DNA of 64,000 nucleotides, taken from positions 7,739,823-7,803,822 of the forward strand of contig NC_134420.1 in NCBI RefSeq assembly GCF_030867145.1, in the 5' to 3' direction. The stretch's first letter is position 1. Each line of letters starts with the position of its first letter. The DNA is from Opisthocomus hoazin. Lineage: Eukaryota; Chordata; Aves; Opisthocomiformes; Opisthocomidae. The translations under genes were made by a program, and so were the position numbers. The notes beneath the pieces were generated by a model, which was not told where the DNA came from, did no database searches, and was given only the letters and a program-made list of their open reading frames with translations. Positions 47,901 through 60,200 of this stretch are shown here, piece after piece.

Positions 47901-49707
47901 AATAAAGCAAGATTCAGTGCTTTCGGGTGACTCAGCTTGTAATGACGCTGTATATGCTCTCCTTTTCTGTTGTGACAGCATTAGTCTTTGCACCTCTTGG
48001 GGAAAACTAATAAAATTCACCAGAAAGTAATCTAAGCCCTTTAAATTTTAACTTGAGTGAGCCTGTGATCACTGAAAGGGTGATAATTAATATATGTAGC
48101 TACTCATTTCCTCCCCTTCTAGTACTGTGTGTCTTATTTAGTCAGCCTTTTGGCTAAGCTTTCTTATTAAATATTTGAATTCGGGTTTGCAAACAGGAAT
48201 ACAGACTTTTTCTACCACACAAAATATTACTAAGTGTTTAAGATCACAACAGGAGCATGGGAGATATCTGCAGATTTTTTTTCTTACTTTCTTGTCTTTC
48301 TGTTTAAGATAATCCTGTTATGAGTAGTTTTGCACAGGCTTGTTCTGCATAAAGAGATAATTATAAGGTTAAACTACCAAATTTGATGTTTAAAATTAAC
48401 GTGTATGAAGTCATCCAAATGTATGGTCTATTTTTTTTTTTCTAATATTTTTTTCTTCTTCCAAGAGTTTCTGAGCACATCATCTCCATTCAAGTGGTGC
48501 TTGATGCTCAGCAGCTTGGGAAAATACTTCTCTAATAATTACATTTTAAACACTGAAATCAACTCCTATTGTTTCAGGCTCCTTCTTTATAAAAAGTTGT
48601 AGTATCTAATGTTAAATTGCTGTAGGCACCTAGCAGCCAAGTCTTGTCACAAACATGTATGTGGCTTTTTTGGACTGGCTAACCATAAATATTAAAGAAT
48701 GGATTAGATTTTCAGTTGAGCCTTTTTAAAATTTTCATTGCATCTTAAATATCTCCTCAGTTATAATTGAGGAAGGAAGTTTCTTCTGAGGTAGATGAGG
48801 ATATCAGCTGTCTTGCTAAGTCTAGTGATTAGCTGAAGCCATTCAGACATTGAAATTTTAATTTCCTATGGAAATGTTAATAATGGCGTGCTTGAGTCAT
48901 AATGTCATTAAATCTAATTCCAGACAACATTACTCTTAGGAAAATGAGTAAAGTAAATAATGCATACTGAAACGAGGCCTGCCAGAGCTGCCTAAAAGCA
49001 GGTGACAAAGGCAGGTGGTGCTGGTTTTTGTTTGCTTTTCTTACCTCTGATCTGAGCGGGAAGGAGGAAAGGGCTCATCTGTGTTCTGTTGCATTGAAAA
49101 AATTTGCTCCTAGTAGTCTTTCTGGATGTTTCACTCAGTTACATGAAATGCAGTGTTTGGCTGGCAGGTTTCACACTAGACAAGGAATGCTGTTTGGCAG
49201 ACACTAATGGGTCTGGGACGCGGCTCCCTTCGCTTCTGGATGTGCGAGGATTAAAGTGGTTTACCAGTGAATGGACTTCTGTCGGGCTTCTGTGAAGGCC
49301 CTACAACTGATGACTGAGAAAGCCGTCATGTATTTTAATTGCAGATTTTTACATGTGGAATATTCCAGTATGTTCTGTAGAATCATGATCACAAATTAAG
49401 GTATGCAGTCTTAGAAGATAAGTGAAGAAGGCAAAACAATAACAAAGAAGAGGTGATATGCCTTTTCGTATGTTTTAATACCAAAAATGTTTGTAAGTAA
49501 AGAAGGGAGTATCTTGCCTATCAAATTGCTGTTTTATATTTAGCTGTAATCAGAAAATTGAACTTTTGTGCAGAAAATATATTTTAAATTAATTTTGAGG
49601 CTATTGAGTGATTATGATTGATGGGTGCTTCAAAGTATCATTGATAATGATCTTTTTTCTATGTGGAATGTTGTGGAGATGGTTGGTAGAGAATGCAAGT
49701 TACAGAC

Positions 49708-49842
49708 TCACAGAATGTTCGGGGTTGGAAGGGACCTCTGGGGGTCATCTAGTCCAACCCCCCTGCCGAAGCAGGGTCACCTACAGCAGGCTGCAGAGGA
49801 CCTTGTCCAGGCGGGTCTTGAATATCTCCAGAGAGGGAGACT
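49708..49842 (-). mobile_element. CR1 LINE 3' fragment, about 135 bp
   Basis: The minus strand carries only the last part of CR1: the [24 protein letters not shown] segment, the 3' UTR and an octamer tail (TTCTGTGAG). It is close in sequence to the copy at 14509, so it is fairly young. The abrupt 5' end at about 49842 reflects early termination of reverse transcription, which is usual for CR1. Confidence 0.92.
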
Positions 49843-52800
49843 GAATATGTAGACCTAGTCTGTGATCTTACGGGTGTTTCAGCTGTATACTAGTAGAGTT
49901 TAGTAGCATCCTCTGTTAGTGTACTAACGAGATGAATGTGAAAAATGAGTAATAATGGTTGCATTATCTTGAATTGTTGAATAGGCCAGTACTGGAAAAT
50001 CATTTTATGTTGTACTTAATACATTGTGAGAAGGTTGTTTTCCTACAAAATGCCAACAATTTATTTAGATTTTTTTTTTAATAATGTAGATTGTTAGACT
50101 TGGATTGTAAACAACTTTTTTATCATTTTGTATTCTCTCAAAGGTGCTTTTTGACAAAATTACAGTCCAGTTAATGTTCCAACTATCAGTCCTTATTTTT
50201 TTAAATTACATGTGATAGCTTTTTACATAGATGAAAGGCATGTAGTTTATAGAACTGTTAGGAGTTATTTTTTGCTTGCAACTGAAACTCTTTTTTGCTG
50301 TGTACTTTATTTGCTTCTTTCTCTTCTCTAGTAGATACCAGAAAAAATGGTTTGTATGGTGTAGTATATGACCATTAGCAAAAATACAGAACTGTTAAGA
50401 TTTTTTTTTGGTCATCTGTATTTTCTGGCAGGTGATGTCATAAGGCATAAGACCTTTTAATTCCTTTGTAATATTTTCAATGACAAGTTCAGCTCACGTA
50501 TACTTCGACAAGGTGTGGATGGGAATTGTGCCTTAATAAATCTGTGCCTTGTTCTGTATAATGTGGCTGCTCATACATTTCATAAGCGGTGTCATCAACA
50601 TCACGTTTTTGGTAGTAGGTGCAGAATTTTGGAAAGCTTGTTTACCTTGCATATGTTTTCCACACTTTGAAGTTTGCTGCAGGGAAGCTGGAAGTGACTG
50701 CTTTGCTATTCAGGGTAACCTCGACCACTTTTTGCCACAGATGTTTTTATTTTCCAGAAGTTCCTTTTTTATTCCTTTTTCATGGCTAAGTAATTTTATA
50801 TTATAACATGCAGTGTTTTGTTACTGATTGAAGTTGAGATGACATTAGAACATATACTCTCATAGTAAGTCAGCTTTCGTTTTTGGAGTTCCTCATAGAA
50901 GTTGCAGAATGCAAATGTAAATTGCAGCTTTTTCAGAATGGGAGGTAGGTTCTTCAGAGTATCTAGGTGTCTGTGTACAGTATGTGGTTCTCTAGATTTG
51001 TAGTAATTTCCCTTCTGTGTGGCAGTAGTTGTGAAACAGTTGTTAAGAATCAAAATAGAACATCAAACTGAACATCTTTGCAAAATATTTTAAATTCTCA
51101 TAAGAGGGAGGAAAGGTTATTAGTATGGTAAAGACTAAATAATGGTTCTTACTAAATTGCAATGGTATAAAAATATCCTCATAAAAACACAAGAATATCT
51201 TGGACTGTCTTCGACCTCTGATTTTCTTAGTTCTAAGATTCTTATTTGCATGTGAATAACAGCAAAGTGTATGGTTTAATATTTTTTTCAGCTATGGCTT
51301 TGAGTGGGTATAATTTCTTAATTTATTTAGAGAAATATTAAAACCCTTTCAGTGTTTCTCTGGAAGTAGATTTCTCGCTAACAAATCTTTGTTGCAATCC
51401 CACGAGTAACCAACTTTTATAGCATGTCTCACTGTGCCAATATTTTTTTTAACAATCCGTTTTATTTAAAATAATTTTAAAAGCCCTGCCTTTTGGCAGG
51501 CATATAGAATAAATATGCCTTTTTATTTTTTGTGTATTTAATGGGAATCAAAGACAAATTCTTAAGTATTTGTGCAAAAAAAAAAATACTTTCTCTACAT
51601 GATTGGTCTATGCATGTATTGGATAGGACATAGTGATAGGTGCAATAAACAGATTTGGAATAAATTGGGAGGATGCAGGAGACTTAATCATAAGCCACAT
51701 CTTGAGTCAACTGAAGAAGCAGAGCTTAGAACAGAGAAATATAATAATTAAAATTCATAGATACATGCTTTGGAATTAAGCACGACTATGTTGTTAGACT
51801 TTGCTTTTCAAGATTCATCTAAAGTCCTTGTTAAGTGGCTTTGAGAAGCTGCACAACTTTCAGCTTACATGAGATAAGTTCTTTCAACGGATGTCACCTC
51901 TAGCAGAGCAGTAAGTGCACTCCCTGAGACAGAGGAGAGGAAGAGAAAGATTCATAGAAACTTCCTCTTTTCTCATGGAGAGATCCATGGTCTGCTAGTA
52001 TTTTGATGACTGAAATGCTAACATCATGGAGAAAAAATTACCTTCAATGGATAAATCTTTTTATCAATATTTTTGTTCTAGCAAAAATAGTTCTAGATAG
52101 TTGTAGAAATATTATTTGATCAAACATTTTGTAAGTTTTGACAGATGCCATTGTATAGAACCAGCAAGACTGCTATTGCTTAGTCTGAAGTGAGTGTATG
52201 TCATATATGTTTTGTTTGAATAGAGAGGATTTATCTTTTTATAATGAAGAATTTTGTAGATGAGTAATTGTTCAGCAGGACTGAATGCAGACCTCTTTGG
52301 CTTTGAATTTGTAAGCAAATGGGAATTTGAATTTATAAGCAAACGGTTATCTAGGGGAAGGTATAAAAATGACAAGATGAGCTCTTGTAAGTGGGAAATG
52401 GTATCCTATTGAAAAGCCCTTCTTAGTAGAATGTAAACCACTTATTTCTGAAGTAGTAAAATCTTACTCGGCCACAAGTAGCACTTAATTAGTTGTGTGG
52501 GTTTTTTAACTCAATATTATACTACTTTTATCTTTTGAGAGCTTTCTAGTATACACATATTTTATAACACTAATAGAATTCCTCTGTATTGCATAGATCA
52601 TTTGGGATAATGCCCAAGATATAATTCAATGTAGTGTTTTAAGGAGTTATAAAATGTTTGCAGACTCATCTGGTTTATTTTATCATGGTGAAGGGATCTG
52701 GTTGAATTTCACTCTTCGAAGAATTTTGCCGACACTGTCAAGAAATTAAGATCTGTTGTATTACTTTAATTACTTCTTGGTGAGACATTAAAAGTTTTGG

Positions 52801-53135
52801 TTTATGAATTTCTTCAGATGTTTTGAGCATGGCTTAGAATGGGATAAATGGTTATTCACTGCGGGCAGTTTTGATCTGGTAAAAACATGAAGAAACACTA
52901 TGTACACTAGATTTCTACAGCAAAAGTATTTAACACATTTATTGGCCTATAGAATGAAAAGTAGCACTGAAGATGACTTTCTGCAGTATTTTTGTATTTC
53001 TGTAGTTGATATACTGGAAATGTTAATAAGAATAATCTTTTTTAACACCAAATATGTGAAAAAAAAAGTTACTTTTTCTTTTAAACTCTAGACTGTTTGT
53101 ATAACTACCTGTTGAACCATTGGTGTGGTCCACTA

Positions 53136-53803
53136 CTGGTGGACAACAGGTTGACTATGTGCCAGCAGTGTGCCCTGGCTGCCAAGAAGGCCAATGGCAT
53201 TCTGGGATGCATCAAGAGGAGTGTGGCCAGCAGTTCGAGGAAGGTTCTCCTTCCCCTCTACACTGCCCTAGTGAGGCCCCATCTGGAGTACTCTGTCCAG
53301 TTCTGGGCTCCCCAGTTCAAGAAAGATGAGGAGCTACTGGAAAGAGTCCAGCGGAGGGCTACGAGGATGGTGAGGGGACTGGAGCATCTCTCCTACGAGG
53401 AGAGGCTGAGGGAGCTGGGCTTGTTCAGCCTGAAGAATAGAAGGCTGCGAGGGGACCTAATAAATGCTTACAAATATCTGAAGGGTGGGTGTCAGGAGGA
53501 TGAGTCCAAACTCTTTCCAGTGGTGCCCAGTGACAGGACAAGGGGTAACGGGCACAAACTGAAGCAGAGGAAGTTCTGTCTGAACATGAGGAAGAACTTC
53601 TTCCCTCTGAGGGTGACGGAGCCCTGGAACAGGCTGCCCAGGTAGCTTGTGGAGTCTCCTTCTCTGGAGATATTCAAGACCCTCCTGGACAAGGTCCTGT
53701 GCAGCCTGCTGTAGGCGACCCTGCTTCGGCAGGGGGGTTGGACTAGATGACCCCCAGAGGTCCCTTCCAACCCTGACCATTCTGTGATTCGGTGATTCTG
53801 TGG
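53136..53803 (+). mobile_element. CR1 LINE, 5'-truncated, with broken ORF2 frame
   Basis: About 670 bp on the plus strand, same orientation as METTL15. The frame encodes the CR1 ORF2 C-terminus, with [20 protein letters not shown] and [20 protein letters not shown] motifs, until a premature TAG at 53643-53645, within what is an uninterrupted [10 protein letters not shown] segment in the copy at 38535. The rest continues to the normal end and then to the octamer tail near 53780-53803. It cannot move without the missing 5' part. Confidence 0.93.
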
Positions 53804-54145
53804 TTTATGGTTGAACAGGTATTATTTGTATAGATACAGACATAAAAAAATTGCATTATACAGATGGTACTTTATATCCAGTCTTAACACTATCAAAGGA
53901 AGCTGACTGGAGCTTCATATAAGAATTATAAAAGGCTAAACTTATGAAAAATGCATCTTGGCATGACAGCTATCATTTATGTCCTCTGTTTTCCAGTTTG
54001 TAGGGTAATAATTGCAGTAGAGGATAACTGAATTGTTTAATTGTCACTTACAATTGTGGCATTGAAAGGTTTTCCAGACTGCATCAGTTGTTTCTGTATT
54101 TTCTGAGCTTCTTTTGGAAAATGCTTTTAGATTGCACTTTAAAAA

Positions 54146-54210
54146 ATACATTTTAAAATGTAATTACATTTAAAAATTACATTTAAAAAAATCACATTTA
54201 AAAAAAAACC
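54146..54210. repeat. AT-rich tandem repeat (ACATTTAAAAA-type unit)
   Basis: Four imperfect copies of a unit near TTACATTTAAAAA lie in tandem in METTL15 intron 2, about 340 bp after the CR1 copy. It looks like simple sequence without known function. Confidence 0.7.
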
Positions 54211-57200
54211 ACTTTGTTTTTAGCACAGTGTAGGGTTCATTGGCTTTAGCATTTTAGTTCTGTAGTAAAGAATCTGCTTTTGAGAGAATGTATTGATTGT
54301 CCATGATTGAAGCAGATGGTTCACATTGCAGTGCACAAACTGGATTTCCTCAGACTGAGCCAGGAGATGCATTCTGAGAGTGTACCTTGTGCTCCAATTG
54401 TTAATAAATGTTCACCCTGAAGAACCAAGGTAGAAATGGTCTGAAGTAAATCCTGTTGGCACACGTGTAGGGTCTCAGACAAAACAATTCTGCCCTTGGA
54501 GAACCTTCTTCCACTGGCCTGCTAAAGTAGGCATAGCCAGAGTGTGCTGAGTGAATAAGCTGTTTATTTTGGTTTCTTCTTGTACATGGACATGCCTAAT
54601 ATTCTGTTCACTATTCAAACTCTGCTTTGAATTCAGATTTTTGTCTTTTGAATTATATCCCTGCAAGATTTGAGTTCTTCACAGATTATCTTCATAGATA
54701 AATTCATTCAAATTCAACACAGAGTTTGTCTTTACAGCTGTCCTACAAGGTAGCACAGTAATATTTCTTCTGCTTTGCAGAACTTAGAGGCATCAACACC
54801 AAAATTATGCTTTGGGTGCCCAAGCAGAAATGCTTTTCCTGCTTTTTCGAAAAGGTTAACATTTTGAGTTAAACAATTGGTTTAAAGCTTTGAAATACAT
54901 TGGAGTGACATCCACTTGCAGTTGGTGAGGTCACACCATGTCTGGGAAGCAGATCTAGAGTTCCAGAGTTTTACAGCCAGAATAATGAGAACCAATGATG
55001 TGACCTACCTGCTTGGTGTAGTGACCTCCCGAGCATCACGCAGGAGCTGTGTGGCAGAGGTTCCAGTGTTCATCTGTCAGCTGAGTGCATTTCTTAATTA
55101 CTGTGTTGGATATTGCTGTATCCAAATGTCGCTTCGCTTTTGAAAATAAAACTCAAATTGAAGTGGTTGATTCGTTCCTACAGGGTTTGCTGGAAGAGCC
55201 AAGCTGAACAGGTAAGCCAGTGAAATGGCTTGCTGCCGCTGAAGGGGGCAAGTCCAGCTCCCTGCTCCCCACACATCCCCATCTCTCTGTATGCTGCTCT
55301 CCCTCCCTGACTGTTCTGCAAATCATTTAAATCATTTAATTTTCCCCAGAACAGGGAAATGGCTGAAGACTTTTTGTCATTCTGCCCCCTGCCTCCCCAT
55401 CAGCTGAAGACCTTACTTCTGACACAGAAAAATTTCAGCCTATTAATAAGTGCTACTTGAGCAGATTATAAAAAAGCAGATTTAGAATCTGCTGCTTCGG
55501 CTTCAATCTGTACCAAAAATTACTTGTATTTTCACTTTTTTGAGATGTTGATCTGAAATTGAGTTAAAACAATGCTCCTGAATTTCTCTCTTTCATAAAC
55601 CTATTTGAGCAGTTATGTCAGTATATACATTCGGTCATCTAAATTTAAAACAACACTTTTGCTAAGAAGGTCAGTGAAACTACTTCCCTTTTGATCTGGC
55701 ATCCTTGTGGGTGCCTGGGTAGTTCTTCTGTAAGAAAAGTTTTACTGGATGAGTCAGTGCACTGAGTCATAGGCAGCATGAAGCCTGTAGTGCTCTAGAC
55801 TAACTAATTGGTAACAGTCTCAAATTTAATTAAAGCACAGTTGTCAGCTCTGTGTTACTGATTGACATCCCACTGAAGTGTTTTGTTTTTAGCAACTTAC
55901 ATTAATTGTTCTTCGCTGTTAAAAGTTCTGTGTTTTAAGATCTTGTTTCTGTTGAATAGACCTGCCATTGCCATTATCTTTTACTATCCTCTTTATGATT
56001 TTTATAGTACTTGCTTTGGATTTTTTTCCCTCAGTTAGGTCACATATTCACTAATTATGCTCTTTACCATGCCTGTGGATTTACAGATGTTTAGAGTCCT
56101 TTGAGGTTTTTTTAAAGCTTTCTTCATTAGAGCTGTCCTGTTAGCACTGATGAATTTTCTTTTCACTATTCCTGAACTTTTGGGAGCATTATGCAAAATT
56201 TCTTAAAAATTAAACTTAAATTTAGATATTTTTTATGTTGACTTGGACATTACTTTTTCAGTTTTGCTAGTTTTCATTTGTAATGGTCATCTCGTGTTGT
56301 ACCCTGTTTTACAATAATGGATGGGTTTTCTTTATCCCAGTGTCTGTCCATCATCCCCAAACGATGACGCTGGTTTCCAGTATCGTTGGAGCCTTTCTCC
56401 CTCCTGTTCTTCAGTTCCTTTGTGTGTCTGTGTTTCTTTCCATGCTGCAGCTTGAGGAGGCAAAGAGCTATGTGGGAGGGGAGGGGGGACATGACACAGG
56501 ACATGTCTTGAAGCTGTTTGCCTTTCAATAAGGAGAAACAACCTCAGCGTCTTGGGAGGAAAAGCAAGGTTTGATTTCCACCCCCCAGTCATTTGCATTT
56601 TTAAAAAGAAAAACTATTGCTGGTTCTATGTAGGACTCCTGCTTGTTCTAGCTAAGAATTGAGGAGTGAAAATTTAAATGGGTGGTGACACTCTTTGCAA
56701 CAGAGTTTCTTGCTTTTAACACTTTGGAGACAGTATTTTTGGACTTTCAGAAAATGTCTATGCTACTTCTGTAGGTGATAAATACTGAAGCTGGGACAGT
56801 GAAGAAGAAATCTCTTTCTAGAGACTAGGAGGTAGAAAATGTTTTGATTATATATTAATTCTCTTTCTCTTGACCAGTTTTTTTCTCTCCCCTGAACTCT
56901 TTAGATCTAAAGAATCTTGCTCAGTCACAAGACCATCAGCGATATAGTACTGGTTAACATCAGAAGTATACCTGACCAGGTGTCCTGTCTCTGGCAGTGC
57001 CCAACAGCAGGTGCTAGTGGAAGCCTAACAGAAGGGGGAAGTAGACAATGATTATTTTTCTACCTTGCTTTACCTAAGGACATCTTTGGGGGAGTTGAGG
57101 GTTGTATTTGTGTAACATCACTGGCAGAGTCTTTTTTCAAGGTTGATTGATCTCTTTAAAAAAAAAATGTGTTCAGTATTAGGCCTCTTCATGCAACATA

Positions 57201-60200
57201 ATATCCATAGTTTCAATATTTGCATGAAAGGCACTTTCTTTTATTTGTTCTAACTTGATGAGTGATAATATCATCAGGTTCCCTGAGCTCTTGTATTTTG
57301 AGGTAAGTGAATCATACCATCTGCTACAGCTGTATAAAAGCAATGTTAATAGTCCTCCACAGAAAATTGCTGGAGCCTTCGGATGTTATATTGGACCAGA
57401 GAGATGTGTCCTAAGGGACTCCTTTTCCACATTTCCTATCTGCTTGTCCTCAGCCAAGCCCAGTTTCATATAAAGCGGCAGTGATGGAAGGTGTTCTGTT
57501 CTCTCCTGAAACGATCATTCAGTTAGCTCCGAAATTTGTTCTTTGAATGTGATTTTCTTGTTTTTCTGGATTGTACATTTTTCTCAGATCAACTTTTTCC
57601 TAGGAATGCAAGGCTTAATGATGCAGTTCATTCCCAGCTTGCTTCCTTTCTATAGGATTTTCTCCTCCCTGCATTTTTACTTTGCTTTCTTTACCTTGAT
57701 TTTATCCAGTTCCTCTCCTTTTCTAGCAGTTCTTCCTGTTTCCACAACTATGCTCTTATTCTCCATCAAAGTATCTACTTGTTTGGTTTTCCCTATATTT
57801 ACAGTGTTTCAAAAACCTACAGTTTTAAAGAAGTTTATGGCTGTAACTTTTTGTGTAGGTATTTGTTCTGTTTCATTAATTTGTGAAGATGCTTAGGTAT
57901 TTTGAATATGGTCACCCAAATATATTTATCCTAGAAACTAGCAATGAAATTAATTCTTTAAGAGAAAAATGCAGCATATTTCAAAGCATCTTTTTCAATT
58001 TGAAAGAAGCAGTAAAGATTTAAAGCAAAGCTTCCATCCGCCTTACAGTCACTGAGAATAAACTTCTACTGGAGGTATCCAATTTCTAGGTAGAAGAAAA
58101 TCAGATAAAAATCTTCCATTTCAGCTAAACTTTTCTTGCTCTGTGCAGATTCAGGAAAAGATTTTTGTTGTGGAGTCTTGTAGCTTGGATTTTAAATTCA
58201 GTCGTTTGAGAACTCTCATATTCTCTTTCGTACCATAACAGCAGTAGTAGTATTTAGTTTAGTGATGTGATTCCTGTGTAAAATATTAATGGCTCTTCTT
58301 TGGGCAAGTGCGTTGTTGCACATATAATCATGGTTACAGAGCTAAAAGTGGTGATAGTTTCCTGTTTGTTCTCATCTTGTTTCCATATACCATTTATACA
58401 TTCAAATGTGCATATATTTTTTTTGCTTTTTAGCATTTCAAATTATTTCAAGCTAGGTTATTGCTGGATAGAATCATTCTGTTATAAGTTGGTGTACTGA
58501 AGAAGAAGAAATGAGATTTGTGACCTGTTAATGGGATTTCTGCATCTCAGTACGGAAGTCCAGAATATCCCAACATTAGTGGGGTTTCCATTTGCTTTAG
58601 GTAGAAGAAATACTCAGGAAAATTTACGTATCCTAATTAAGTCAGTCATGTGTCTGTGTGGGACACAATGCTTTCTTTGTGACACAACCAAATAACTAAT
58701 GATTGTAATACTTATTATTTTTCCCTCTATAAGTTAACAGAACATTTAAGTGAAATATTTAGAGGTTGTCTTCTGTGGGCATTGACATATTGCGTGTTAA
58801 ATGCAGGGGTTTTGCCTTGCTATGGTAGATGGATTACTTTTACAAATGTTGCAGAAAAATTCTTTCAGATTATTTAGTTCTTCCAGGCAGGTAAGGAGAA
58901 AAAAAAAAAAAATCATTAAGTGGCGTCAGAAACACCAATCTTGAAATATTTGTTAGTCTCTTGGCTGCTAGTAGGGAGAATAATTGGAGAATTAAGACTT
59001 AATTTCAGCAAATGTTATGCAAAAATTCTGTCTTGTTGACCTGACTCTATTGAGTGGGCAAGAGTAAGTGCTTGGAACCTGATAGAGCTGGCATTTAGAA
59101 AATCCAAAAGTTAGAATTTAACTCCTACTGAGGTATGAAACAATTAAAGTACCAATTTTAGAATAATTTCAGAGGCTATAATTGTTAAAGTAATTTAACA
59201 AACAATCTGATAAAAGCTCTTGGAAACATGCTCTTAGCCCTGTGATTTTTATGGTTTTGTAAAGAACTTTCCTAACTGGTTTAGCAATATATTTTTTTCT
59301 TCAGCAAGTCAGATTGTTTGCATTGGGCTTTTTCTATTTGAGTAGTATATTAAAATATATGAAAGGCAAAAGAGGGGAATACAAGGAGCAAGTTATCAAA
59401 ATTAACCATGCAATTATTTTAAGCATGTATTAAAAGTTGTGTAAAACAGTGATTCTTATCACAATAAATATATATCCATAGCATTATTTTAGGAGATAGA
59501 GCTTGCAGTTACTAGTTGCCATGTCAAACTACACTTTAAAATGTTTATTTGATAATTTTGCTGAAATACATTTTGAGTAAAAGGATGTAAATAATTTTAA
59601 ATGATGGTGATGCCAGTGTTTTTGGTCACTTTTTGGCGTTCTGCATTACTGCTGTTTTGTGAAGTACCTGAGGCTTGAACATCATGGCCAGCCATGCCTA
59701 TCAGCAGACGGTGAGAACATGCCATCTCTGAGTGTGTATGCACCTCTCATGCTTCAGAAATGATTTCTTCTTGAAACTGTTACATTGTACATTCATATCC
59801 TGGTTAAGGAGGTTGTGGGGTGAAAGGTAATGGTAGTGAATACACTCAATTGATTTGACAAATTGGATTAGATCTGTACATTGACTTTCCTACTAAATAC
59901 ATTTTTGTCAGTTTACCTTTACTTTGATCGGTGCGGCTGGGGACAAATGCAACGCTTGTTTTTGAATGCAGACTGAATTCTTATAGTGTGTGTTCTAGGA
60001 AATTGCTGATCACCTCCAGTCATGGGTTCATATTCTTCAATTTACATCAGTGAACGTGAAAATGGAGCGGTTTTTTGACTTTGCAAGTTTAGGAGTTTCC
60101 GTGACTCCTTTGTAATACTGGTGGCCTACGTGGTGGCGTTCATGGAACATGTTGTGCTTTTAATGGTTATTTCCAAAAGGAACCATAATCTCAGTTGTGA

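Noticed and set aside
57543..57896. 117-codon open frame rich in Phe, Leu and Ser in METTL15 intron 2
   Set aside because: It looks like several membrane spans, but the composition follows from a pyrimidine-rich stretch. No family was recognised and no splice or promoter context is evident.
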